DNA from: an uncultured Clostridia bacterium
GTDB taxonomy: Bacteria; Bacillota; Clostridia; Oscillospirales; Ruminococcaceae
Direction of reading: 5' to 3'
NCBI GenBank assembly: GCA_947302065.1
Contig: CAMYUO010000168.1
Location: forward strand, 1-5,233
Length of the DNA stretch: 5,233 nucleotides
Part shown: one piece after another, positions 1-5,076 of the stretch
Position numbering within the stretch: position 1 is the stretch's first letter
How the letters are laid out: each line of letters opens with the position of its first letter
Notes under the pieces: generated by a model
Databases searched by the model: none
Told to the model about the DNA's origin: nothing
What the model saw: only the letters and a program-made list of their open reading frames with translations
Program-made: the position numbers and the translations under genes

Positions 1-429
1 GGTCATCACAAAGATGAAAGTCAGCAGACATTCAACGATGAGTCCCGATGCAACGCTTCCGTGAACACCGCCAAGACCGTTTGAGCCGTAGCCGCCCGTT
101 CTGTCGTAAACACGACCAAGACCGAAAATGCCGTACAGTATTCCGGCGCCGGCGAAACCGCCAAGGAACTGTGAAATAACGTATCCGCAGAAATCAGCGA
201 GCTTTATCTCGCCTCTGATAAGGAATGCGAGCGAAACAGCGGGATTGATGTGACAGCCGGAGATGTTTCCGATGCAGTAAGCCATTGCCACGATAGAAAG
301 ACCGAAAGCAAGCGCTGTGAGTATGTATCCGCAGCCGTTATCTGCATTGCAGCCGACAAGCATCGCAGTACCGCAGCCGAGCGTAGTCAGAACGAGTGTG
401 CCGATGAATTCGGCAATATACTTTTTCAT
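1..429 (-). CDS. Aquaporin (MIP family, AqpZ-like), 5' part; runs off the left edge
   Basis: This is the N-terminal 143 residues of a membrane channel of the major intrinsic protein family, which passes water or small neutral solutes across the cytoplasmic membrane. It begins MKKYIAEFIGTLVLTTLGCG, a typical first membrane helix. The first half-helix motif is SGCHINPAVS, with the NPA signature at residues 62-64. Further hydrophobic helices lie near 35-55, 80-103 and 126-143. The family is about 230 residues long, so roughly 60% is present; the second NPA motif and the selectivity-filter arginine lie outside the window. Phe42 in ALAFGLS lines up with the selectivity-filter Phe43 of E. coli AqpZ, where GlpF has Trp, so a water channel is more likely than a glycerol facilitator (inference). 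The ATG at 427-429 is preceded by a weak purine-rich site, GGAAAG, at 440-445. The gene is transcribed alone from the promoter at 481-509. Seven cysteines in 143 residues is a fairly high number. Confidence 0.93.
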   Translation of the reverse strand, partial: MKKYIAEFIGTLVLTTLGCGTAMLVGCNADNGCGYILTALAFGLSIVAMAYCIGNISGCHINPAVSLAFLIRGEIKLADFCGYVISQFLGGFAGAGILYGIFGLGRVYDRTGGYGSNGLGGVHGSVASGLIVECLLTFIFVMT

Positions 430-480
430 ACTTATTCTTCTTTCCGCATAATGCATTATTCAGGTCGAAACCTTAAAATC

Positions 481-509
481 AGTATATCACTCACTTTTCT
501 GTTTGTCAA
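481..509 (-). promoter_or_regulatory. Sigma-A-type promoter of the aquaporin gene
   Basis: Read on the minus strand there is a perfect -35 box TTGACA (504-509), a 17-base spacer and a -10 box TATACT (481-486). The bases just before the -10 are TGA, which makes an extended -10. Transcription should start near 474, giving a leader of about 45 nt before the ATG at 429. Box quality, spacing and position relative to the gene agree. Confidence 0.85.
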
Positions 510-553
510 TAAAATGGGAAAAATAAATGCTATCTGAGAAAATTTTAGTACAC

Positions 554-585
554 TTGAATAAAAATGCCCGCCGTTTTCTATTCAA
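554..585. repeat. Imperfect inverted repeat TTGAATA / TATTCAA
   Basis: The arms TTGAATA (554-560) and TATTCAA (579-585) are perfect complements. The match continues inward as AAAA (561-564) against TTTT (574-577) with one unpaired C at 578, giving an 11-bp stem around a 9-base GC-rich loop. It lies between the two divergent promoters and upstream of both. Neither strand has a T-run directly after it, so it does not look like a terminator. It could be an operator or a chance AT-rich palindrome. Confidence 0.45.
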
Positions 586-610
586 AAAAGAAATCGCAGG
601 AATATATCTG

Positions 611-638
611 TTGACAACGGCGCAGAAAGTGGTATAAT
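611..638 (+). promoter_or_regulatory. Strong sigma-A promoter of the 73-residue protein gene
   Basis: A perfect TTGACA (611-616) and a perfect TATAAT (633-638) are separated by 16 bases, with TGG before the -10 (an extended -10). The expected transcription start is near 645, which leaves about 125 nt of leader before the ATG at 772. The 16-base spacer is one short of the optimum, but both boxes are full consensus, so high basal activity is expected unless something represses it. Confidence 0.85.
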
Positions 639-673
639 CTTCTCATAGATTCAATACTTTCTGTTGAACAGAA
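623..673. promoter_or_regulatory. Candidate operator: CAGAAAGT inverted repeat around the -10 box, plus a TTCTGTT/AACAGAA palindrome
   Basis: CAGAAAGT at 623-630 is exactly complementary to ACTTTCTG at 656-663. The two 8-base arms sit 25 bases apart and bracket the -10 box and the expected start site. The second arm overlaps a further palindrome, TTCTGTT-G-AACAGAA (659-673). The half-site CAGAA therefore occurs three times: at 623, inverted at 659-663, and at 669. Repeated half-sites over a strong promoter suggest a repressor-binding region. The same bases could instead pair as leader RNA. The repeats are seen directly; the function is inferred. Confidence 0.4.
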
Positions 674-771
674 CGCAAGCAATGTGTTTATAAAAAACTG
701 TGGTAACTATTAGTACATTGTATTAAATCGTGTATTTGGCAACTACAGAGTTTTATAATGGAGAAAATCAA

Positions 772-993
772 ATGAAAGAAAAGTTGATTTCACTTTTAAA
801 AGGATTCTCTAATGATTCTGAGTTTATTAGAGGAATCATCGACCTTTTGTATAATGATAAAGACAAACAGACAATGATTGATTTCATTGAGCACGGAGAG
901 AATCCAACAAGAGAAACGATTATTCTGTTTGCACTTGATATGGCTAATAAAAGAGACGAAAATCCCAAATGGGACGAACCGGTTTCCTACTAA
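772..993 (+). CDS. Small acidic hypothetical protein, 73 residues
   Basis: I do not recognise this protein. It is coded as real: the ATG at 772 follows a good ribosome site GGAGAA (760-765) at normal spacing, the promoter at 611-638 is near consensus, and a terminator overlaps the stop codon. A longer reading from GTG at 730 would add 14 residues but lacks a ribosome site. The sequence starts MKEKLISLLKGF and ends WDEPVSY. It has no signal peptide or membrane helix, about 15 acidic and 10 basic residues, and predicted helices near 1-13, 15-28, 31-41 and 46-61, so it is probably a small soluble helical protein of the cytoplasm. There is no Cys and no clear DNA-binding motif. GC is about 34% (75 of 222 bases), lower than the flanking genes appear to be, which may mean a different origin. 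It is transcribed alone, convergent with the ABC transporter gene. Confidence 0.8.
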   Translation: MKEKLISLLKGFSNDSEFIRGIIDLLYNDKDKQTMIDFIEHGENPTRETIILFALDMANKRDENPKWDEPVSY

Positions 994-1021
994 ACCGCTC
1001 TCAAACGAGAGCGGTTTTTTT
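992..1021 (+). terminator. Intrinsic terminator of the 73-residue protein gene
   Basis: CCGCTCTC (995-1002) pairs perfectly with GAGAGCGG (1007-1014) around an AAAC loop and is followed by seven T (1015-1021). Bases 992-994 (AAA) can extend the stem into the T-run. The stem starts right at the TAA stop (991-993), so the gene has almost no 3' untranslated region. Confidence 0.93.
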
Positions 1022-1027
1022 CATACC

Positions 1028-1056
1028 AAAAAAAGAACTCCCCATAAGGAGAGTCC
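1028..1056 (-). terminator. Intrinsic terminator of the ABC transporter gene
   Basis: Read on the minus strand, GGACTCTCC (1048-1056) pairs with GGGGAGTTC (1035-1043) around a TTAT loop, nine pairs including two G-T wobbles. Seven T follow (1028-1034 as A on the plus strand). It begins about 10 bases after the transporter stop. It is separate from the plus-strand terminator six bases away. Confidence 0.88.
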
Positions 1057-1066
1057 TTTATTTGCT

Positions 1067-3823
1067 TTATTCCGTTCGCAGTGCGACCACAGGGTCTTTC
1101 TTTGCCGCTATCCTTGACGGCAGCAAGCCTGCGATAAGCGTCAGCACGATGCTTATGCCAACAAGTATCACCGCACCGAGTACAGGTATCTGCGCACGCA
1201 TATTTACGTCCGTCAGACTTGCGATTATCATGTTTATCGGTATCGTCAGCAGGTAGGAAATAAGAATTCCCAGTCCGCCCGCCACGAATCCGACGATAGC
1301 CGTCTCTGCGTTGAATACGTGCGAGATGTCCTTTTTCGATGCACCGATAGCACGCAGGATACCGATTTCTTTCGTTCTCTCGAGCACCGAGATGTAAGTG
1401 ATGATACCTATCATGATCGACGAAACCACGAGGCTGATCGCAACGAAAGCGATAAGGATGTAGCTGATAGCGCTGATTATCGTAGTGATCGACGACATCA
1501 TAAGTCCCACATAATCGGTGTACTCGATAGCGTCGTCCTCTCTGCCGTCAGCCTTTGCCTCTTCGTTGTACTTGTCGATTATCTCAACGATCTTTTCCTT
1601 TGATTCAAAATCCTTCGGGTAAATGTTGATGTAGCTCGGCTTCTGGAGTTCAGCGTATCCGAGCTTGGTCATGTTCTGATCGTATGTCGAGTCAGATGTC
1701 AGTCCGTCACCCTTTTTCAGCAGATCCATGCGTTCCTTTGTCATCTGCTGCATCAGCTGCATCTGCTCGGGAGTGAGCGACTCCATGTACTTCTTTTCCG
1801 ACTCTGTCATCATTTCTTTCGGTGTCTGAGTGCCCATGCCCATCATGCCCGAGCCGCTCTGCTGTTGAGCCATAAGCTGCTGCTTCTGCGCATCTGTCAG
1901 CTTCGGAGTCTTTCCGTCACCGAATTTCAGTCCCGTGAAAACGTCTGTATCTTTGTCGGCAAGCTGTTCTTTGATGATCTCGCTCTTGCTCACCCTGTCA
2001 ACGAGATAAGTTGCAAGATCGTGCCTGTAACCGATATTTCCGTTTATCGAAGCCGCTGCAGCGTCCTCGTTCGGTCTGATGATACCGACAACTTTTATCT
2101 CGGGAGCGCTCGAAAGAGCCTTTTTCATGAACTCTTCATCGCCTGACTTGTCGACCCATATGTTTCCCTGCTTTTCGTACCTGTCAGTCGGTGCGAGCAG
2201 CTTGAACCGCAGCGCCAGCATCTCATCGTAGGTGTAGCGCTTCTGTCCCGCATCAAGTCCCTCTATCTTCTGACCCGAGAATACCTTTGAAACGATGTTT
2301 TCAAGCGGCTTTTTGTCCAGCCAGCCCAGTGTGTAAAGCACATAATCGTGTATCTCGTTGTTCTTGTCGACTACCAGAACGACCTCGTCGTACTTTTCGG
2401 GGAACTTGCCTGCAAGCACATCGTACTGCTTTTTGAGCAGCTCGTCGTTGTCTATCATCTCGCCGAAGACATTCGTGCCTGTTCCGCCGAACATGCTTGC
2501 GCTCATTCCCGATGCGCTCTGCATCTGCGAGCTCATGCTGAACGATTCGCCCATGCCCATGTAGTCGCCGATAGTTGACGGGTTGACCTGCTCAACGCCC
2601 TTGGACGTGTCGCTGTTGTAGATGTACGGGGTAGTGGAGTAGGAATACTGTATGCTTGTAACGTACTTGTCAAGCTCCTTGTTGCCGTCAAGGAAATCCT
2701 TGAACTTTTCAAGGTTGTTTATCTTTGTTTCCTGCATGTATGAGTTTATCAGCTTGCTCATTCTGTTCTGCGAGTAAACATTGTCTTTGTCGTGGTCAAC
2801 ATCTTTCGAGTTGCGTCCTTCCGACATTATCTTGAGCATCGACTCCGTACTTGTCGTCGTCCTCGTCACAGTCAGCGGATAGCTTGAAAGCGTGTCGCTC
2901 TGTACCTGGTCGATGTAGACCTGCACGCCGTTAGAAAGCGACAGGATAAGTGCGATGCCTATGATACCGATGCTTCCCGCAAATGATGTAAGTATCGTCC
3001 TTGCCTTTTTGGTAAGCAGGTTGTTCTTTGAAAGCGACAGTGCCGTGAGGAAATTCATCGACGTTTTGAGCTTCTTGCGCTCTGCCTTTGCAGCCTTCTT
3101 TGCAGCTTTCTTGTCGAGTTTTTCCTTCGCCTCGGGAGCAGGGCAGGTGAACGGGTCTGAGTCGCTCACTACCTCGCCGTCGAGCAGCTTGATTATTCTC
3201 GAAGAATAAGTCTCGGCAAGCTCGGGGTTGTGCGTTACCATAACGATGAGCTTATCCTTGCTTATCTTTTTGAGTATCTCCATTATCTGAACACTCGTCT
3301 GGGTGTCCAGCGCACCTGTCGGCTCATCGGCAAGCAGTATATCAGGGTCGTTGACAAGAGCACGGGCAATAGCCACACGCTGCATCTGACCGCCTGACAT
3401 CTGGTTAGGCTTTTTGTTCAGCTGGTCGCCGAGTCCGACCTGTTCAAGAGCTTCCTTAGCTCTCTTTTTTCTTTCCGACTTTGAAACGCCCGACAGCGTC
3501 AGCGCCAGTTCGACATTTGCGAGCACCGTCTGATGCGGGATAAGGTTGTAGCTCTGAAAAACAAAGCCGACCCTATGGTTTCTGTACGAATCCCAATCAG
3601 CGTCTTTAAAGTCTTTTGTGGACTTCTGGTTGATAACAAGGTCGCCCGAAGAATATTGGTCAAGACCGCCGACAATATTCAAAAGGGTAGTCTTACCGCA
3701 GCCCGACGGACCGAGTATCGACACGAACTCGCTGTCACGAAAGTCCATACTTACGCCTTTTAGAGCCTCAACGACAGTGTCGCCCGTTTTGTATGATTTG
3801 GTTATCTCTTTCAGACTGAGCAT
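1067..3823 (-). CDS. ABC transporter, fused ATPase and FtsX/MacB-type permease, 918 residues
   Basis: One polypeptide carries a complete ATPase followed by a MacB-type permease. The ATPase (about 1-222, MacB/LolD class) has Walker A GPSGCGKTT (38-46), Q-loop Gln90, signature MSGGQ (142-146, Met replacing the usual Leu), Walker B ILLADE with catalytic Glu167, D-loop ALD (171-173) and switch His198. A Lys/Ala-rich linker (233-255) leads to membrane helix 1 (about 276-298), a large external domain (about 300-775) and helices near 777-808, 838-862 and 880-902. The FtsX signature GILRAIGASKKD is at 821-832, and the tail ends in DPVVALRTE. This is the MacB layout (four helices, acting as a homodimer), but longer than the roughly 650 residues of E. 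coli MacB because of the external domain. That domain has Met-rich stretches at 422-444 and 651-699. The ATG at 3823 follows AGGAG with a 12-base gap; a TTG at 3862 would lie upstream of that site. The family moves peptides, lipids or drugs, or transmits force. The substrate here is unknown, and no two-component genes lie nearby. Confidence 0.95.
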   Translation of the reverse strand: MLSLKEITKSYKTGDTVVEALKGVSMDFRDSEFVSILGPSGCGKTTLLNIVGGLDQYSSGDLVINQKSTKDFKDADWDSYRNHRVGFVFQSYNLIPHQTVLANVELALTLSGVSKSERKKRAKEALEQVGLGDQLNKKPNQMSGGQMQRVAIARALVNDPDILLADEPTGALDTQTSVQIMEILKKISKDKLIVMVTHNPELAETYSSRIIKLLDGEVVSDSDPFTCPAPEAKEKLDKKAAKKAAKAERKKLKTSMNFLTALSLSKNNLLTKKARTILTSFAGSIGIIGIALILSLSNGVQVYIDQVQSDTLSSYPLTVTRTTTSTESMLKIMSEGRNSKDVDHDKDNVYSQNRMSKLINSYMQETKINNLEKFKDFLDGNKELDKYVTSIQYSYSTTPYIYNSDTSKGVEQVNPSTIGDYMGMGESFSMSSQMQSASGMSASMFGGTGTNVFGEMIDNDELLKKQYDVLAGKFPEKYDEVVLVVDKNNEIHDYVLYTLGWLDKKPLENIVSKVFSGQKIEGLDAGQKRYTYDEMLALRFKLLAPTDRYEKQGNIWVDKSGDEEFMKKALSSAPEIKVVGIIRPNEDAAAASINGNIGYRHDLATYLVDRVSKSEIIKEQLADKDTDVFTGLKFGDGKTPKLTDAQKQQLMAQQQSGSGMMGMGTQTPKEMMTESEKKYMESLTPEQMQLMQQMTKERMDLLKKGDGLTSDSTYDQNMTKLGYAELQKPSYINIYPKDFESKEKIVEIIDKYNEEAKADGREDDAIEYTDYVGLMMSSITTIISAISYILIAFVAISLVVSSIMIGIITYISVLERTKEIGILRAIGASKKDISHVFNAETAIVGFVAGGLGILISYLLTIPINMIIASLTDVNMRAQIPVLGAVILVGISIVLTLIAGLLPSRIAAKKDPVVALRTE

Positions 3824-3876
3824 CTTACTTATCTGCTCCTTTCGTTTCTGTTTTCGCAACAATAACTAACGCATCT

Positions 3877-3905
3877 ATTATATCATAACTTTTGCTTTTT
3901 ATCAA
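3877..3905 (-). promoter_or_regulatory. Sigma-A-type promoter of the ABC transporter gene
   Basis: On the minus strand, TTGATA (3900-3905) and a perfect TATAAT (3877-3882) are 17 bases apart, with TGA before the -10 (an extended -10). Transcription should start near 3870, giving a leader of about 47 nt before the ATG at 3823. The transporter thus has its own promoter downstream of the terminator at 3977-4010. Confidence 0.85.
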
Positions 3906-3941
3906 GTGATTTTCGTGATTTTGTCAATTCAGCCAAATCAC
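3906..3941. promoter_or_regulatory. Candidate operator: three AAATCAC repeats upstream of the transporter -35 box
   Basis: The minus strand carries AAAATCAC twice in tandem (3915-3922 and 3906-3913, nine bases apart), ending at the -35 box. A third copy, AAATCAC, lies on the plus strand at 3935-3941 and forms a 7-base inverted repeat with the copy at 3915-3921, 13 bases between arms. A weaker pair, GCCAA (3932-3936) and TTGGC (3945-3949), overlaps it. The place just upstream of -35 suits an activator or a repressor. The repeats are visible; binding is inferred. Confidence 0.35.
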
Positions 3942-3976
3942 AGCTTGGCATTAGACTTGTTATGTGGTAAACACGC

Positions 3977-4010
3977 AAAAAAAGTCCGACCTGTATCGGT
4001 CGGACTTTTT
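3977..4010. terminator. Bidirectional intrinsic terminator between the WYL regulator and the ABC transporter
   Basis: AGTCCGACC (3983-3991) pairs perfectly with GGTCGGACT (3998-4006) around a six-base loop. Seven A (3977-3983) lie on the left and five T (4006-4010) on the right, so it can work on both strands. Its main job is probably to end the operon containing the WYL regulator, about 75 bases after that stop codon, and to separate it from the transporter gene. Confidence 0.88.
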
Positions 4011-4085
4011 CCCTTAAAGCATATGTCTCTCTTTGGCTCTCTTCTCGGGAATTTTTACACAAGCTGTAAACACAGCGTCTGAACG

Positions 4086-5075
4086 TTATTTGTACTGTTC
4101 ACGGATGAGATCAAGCTGCTGCTTTGCGAGCTGTACGATCTTCTGCGGAGCAGTAACTCTCGCCTGATCGCCAAACTTGAAAAGCCAGCCCCAGAATGTC
4201 GGTGAGATCTGGACTTCGGTATTGATGTAGAAGGAGTGGTCAGAATTCTGATGACAAACTATCTTCTCTCCGAATCTGTCGATGACAGTTGAGAGCAGAT
4301 GATTTTCGAACTCAAGGGTAACAGTCTCAAGCTCACCGCCATACATGCTGTATATTGACTGACAGTTTGTGACCTCCAGCTTTTCATCAGCGCTCAGTTC
4401 ACGTCTTTTGTCGCTCATGTTCACGCTTACATTAGCCATTCTGTCGATCCTGTAACGGCATATCTTCTCATGCTTGTTGCAGTAGCATACGAGATAGTAG
4501 TTATCCTCTTCCCATACGGTAACGAATGGGGAAACGGTGTAAACCTCGCCGTCGTGCTTAAGGATCTTTTTCTTGTTGAAATTATAATCGTAATACTGGA
4601 AAGAGATAGTTCTCTTTTCAAATATACCTTCCTGGACTTTGTTCAGGTTGTAGTAGACTGATTCATTCAGCGCCTTGGAACGATTGTTTACAAACACATC
4701 ACGTCTGAGCTGCTTCGCCTTGTATTCAGAGGTCAGACCCTGTATCTTTGCGATAAGCTCCTGTGATTTCTTCTTGGTGAGGAACTTGCAGGAAGCGATA
4801 GCGTCTACCAGCACGAAAAGCTCTTCGTCCTGGAAAGTCCTCGCACCGAGATAATATGCGTTCGAATGACCGTCCTTGGTTATCTCGATATCCATACCGC
4901 TGTCACACAGCGTCTTGATATCGTCATAGATAGTCTTTCTTTCTGCTTTGATGCCGTATTGTGCAAGTATCTCGATAAGTCTGTTTCCTGTGATGGAATG
5001 CTCATCGTCAGTCTTGCGCTCAAAATACTGCTTCATTGTCAGCAGCTTCTGTTTTTGTCTTGATAAACCTGCCAA
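4086..5075 (-). CDS. WYL-domain transcription regulator, 329 residues
   Basis: This is a cytoplasmic DNA-binding regulator of the winged-helix plus WYL family (DeoR/YafY-like). The N-terminal winged helix spans about 7-77: SRQKQKLLTMKQYFE begins the first helix, and ERKTIYDDIKTL (45-56) fits the recognition helix. The WYL ligand-binding domain covers about 150-215; the naming motif reads YYL (193-195) in DNYYLVCYC, Tyr replacing Trp, and conserved arginines follow in CRYRIDRM (207, 209, 212). A C-terminal WCX-type region covers about 248-327. The length is usual for the family. WYL domains are thought to bind nucleic acid or small ligands; the ligand here is unknown. The start is TTG at 5075, chosen because a strong GGGGAGG (5085-5091) lies nine bases upstream and the residues from it match the family N-terminus; the first ATG (codon 14) has no ribosome site. 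It is one base downstream of the preceding gene, so the two are cotranscribed and probably translationally coupled. Confidence 0.92.
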   Translation of the reverse strand: MAGLSRQKQKLLTMKQYFERKTDDEHSITGNRLIEILAQYGIKAERKTIYDDIKTLCDSGMDIEITKDGHSNAYYLGARTFQDEELFVLVDAIASCKFLTKKKSQELIAKIQGLTSEYKAKQLRRDVFVNNRSKALNESVYYNLNKVQEGIFEKRTISFQYYDYNFNKKKILKHDGEVYTVSPFVTVWEEDNYYLVCYCNKHEKICRYRIDRMANVSVNMSDKRRELSADEKLEVTNCQSIYSMYGGELETVTLEFENHLLSTVIDRFGEKIVCHQNSDHSFYINTEVQISPTFWGWLFKFGDQARVTAPQKIVQLAKQQLDLIREQYK

Positions 5076-5076
5076 G

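Larger units (their letters stand above)
430..771. other. Intergenic region between the divergent aquaporin and small-protein genes
   Basis: This 342-base AT-rich stretch holds no credible gene. It contains the aquaporin leader and promoter (430-509), an imperfect inverted repeat (554-585), the promoter of the small protein (611-638) and that gene's leader of about 125 nt (near 645-771). The leader has an ATG at 682 that opens only a three-codon frame (Met-Cys-Leu-stop) with no ribosome site. It can also fold a small hairpin at 672-688 (AACGCA and TGTGTT around an AGCAA loop, one G-U pair). I recognise no known riboswitch or T-box. Confidence 0.7.

Noticed and set aside
250..537. Plus-strand 95-codon frame opposite the aquaporin start
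   Set aside because: It runs antisense through the aquaporin N-terminus and across its promoter; the translation resembles no protein.
736..759. Second promoter TTGGCA (736-741) with TATAAT (754-759)
   Set aside because: The spacer is only 12 bases, too short for sigma-A promoters, and transcription would start downstream of most of the ribosome site.
730..771. Upstream GTG start (730) that would add 14 residues to the small protein
   Set aside because: There is no Shine-Dalgarno before 730, while the ATG at 772 has GGAGAA at good spacing.
1028..1056. A plus-strand hairpin serving the small-protein gene as well
   Set aside because: The T-run lies only on the minus-strand side, and the plus-strand gene already has its own terminator at 992-1021.
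1319..3763. Plus-strand open frames of 68-94 codons within the transporter gene
   Set aside because: They are antisense to a complete 918-residue protein with all ABC motifs, lack ribosome sites and give compositionally odd proteins.
3824..3862. TTG start at 3862 extending the ABC transporter by 13 residues
   Set aside because: The best ribosome site (AGGAG, 3836-3840) lies downstream of that TTG. The ATPase domain naturally begins at the ATG at 3823 (MLSLKEITKSY), and the added residues are Lys-rich without family match.
3898..3927. Alternative upstream promoter TTGACA (3922-3927, minus strand)
   Set aside because: The perfect -35 has only a poor -10 at workable spacing (GATAAA or TGATAA), whereas TTGATA-17-TATAAT just downstream is far better.
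4063..4076. Small hairpin GCTGT/ACAGC just after the WYL stop as a terminator
   Set aside because: The stem is only five pairs and lacks a T-run; the strong terminator at 3977-4010 serves this role.
4086..5075. WYL accessory protein of a type VI-D (Cas13d) CRISPR system
   Set aside because: WYL1 proteins of those loci have a ribbon-helix-helix N-terminus, and no Cas13d gene or repeat array is in the window. This protein has the ordinary winged-helix plus WYL layout.
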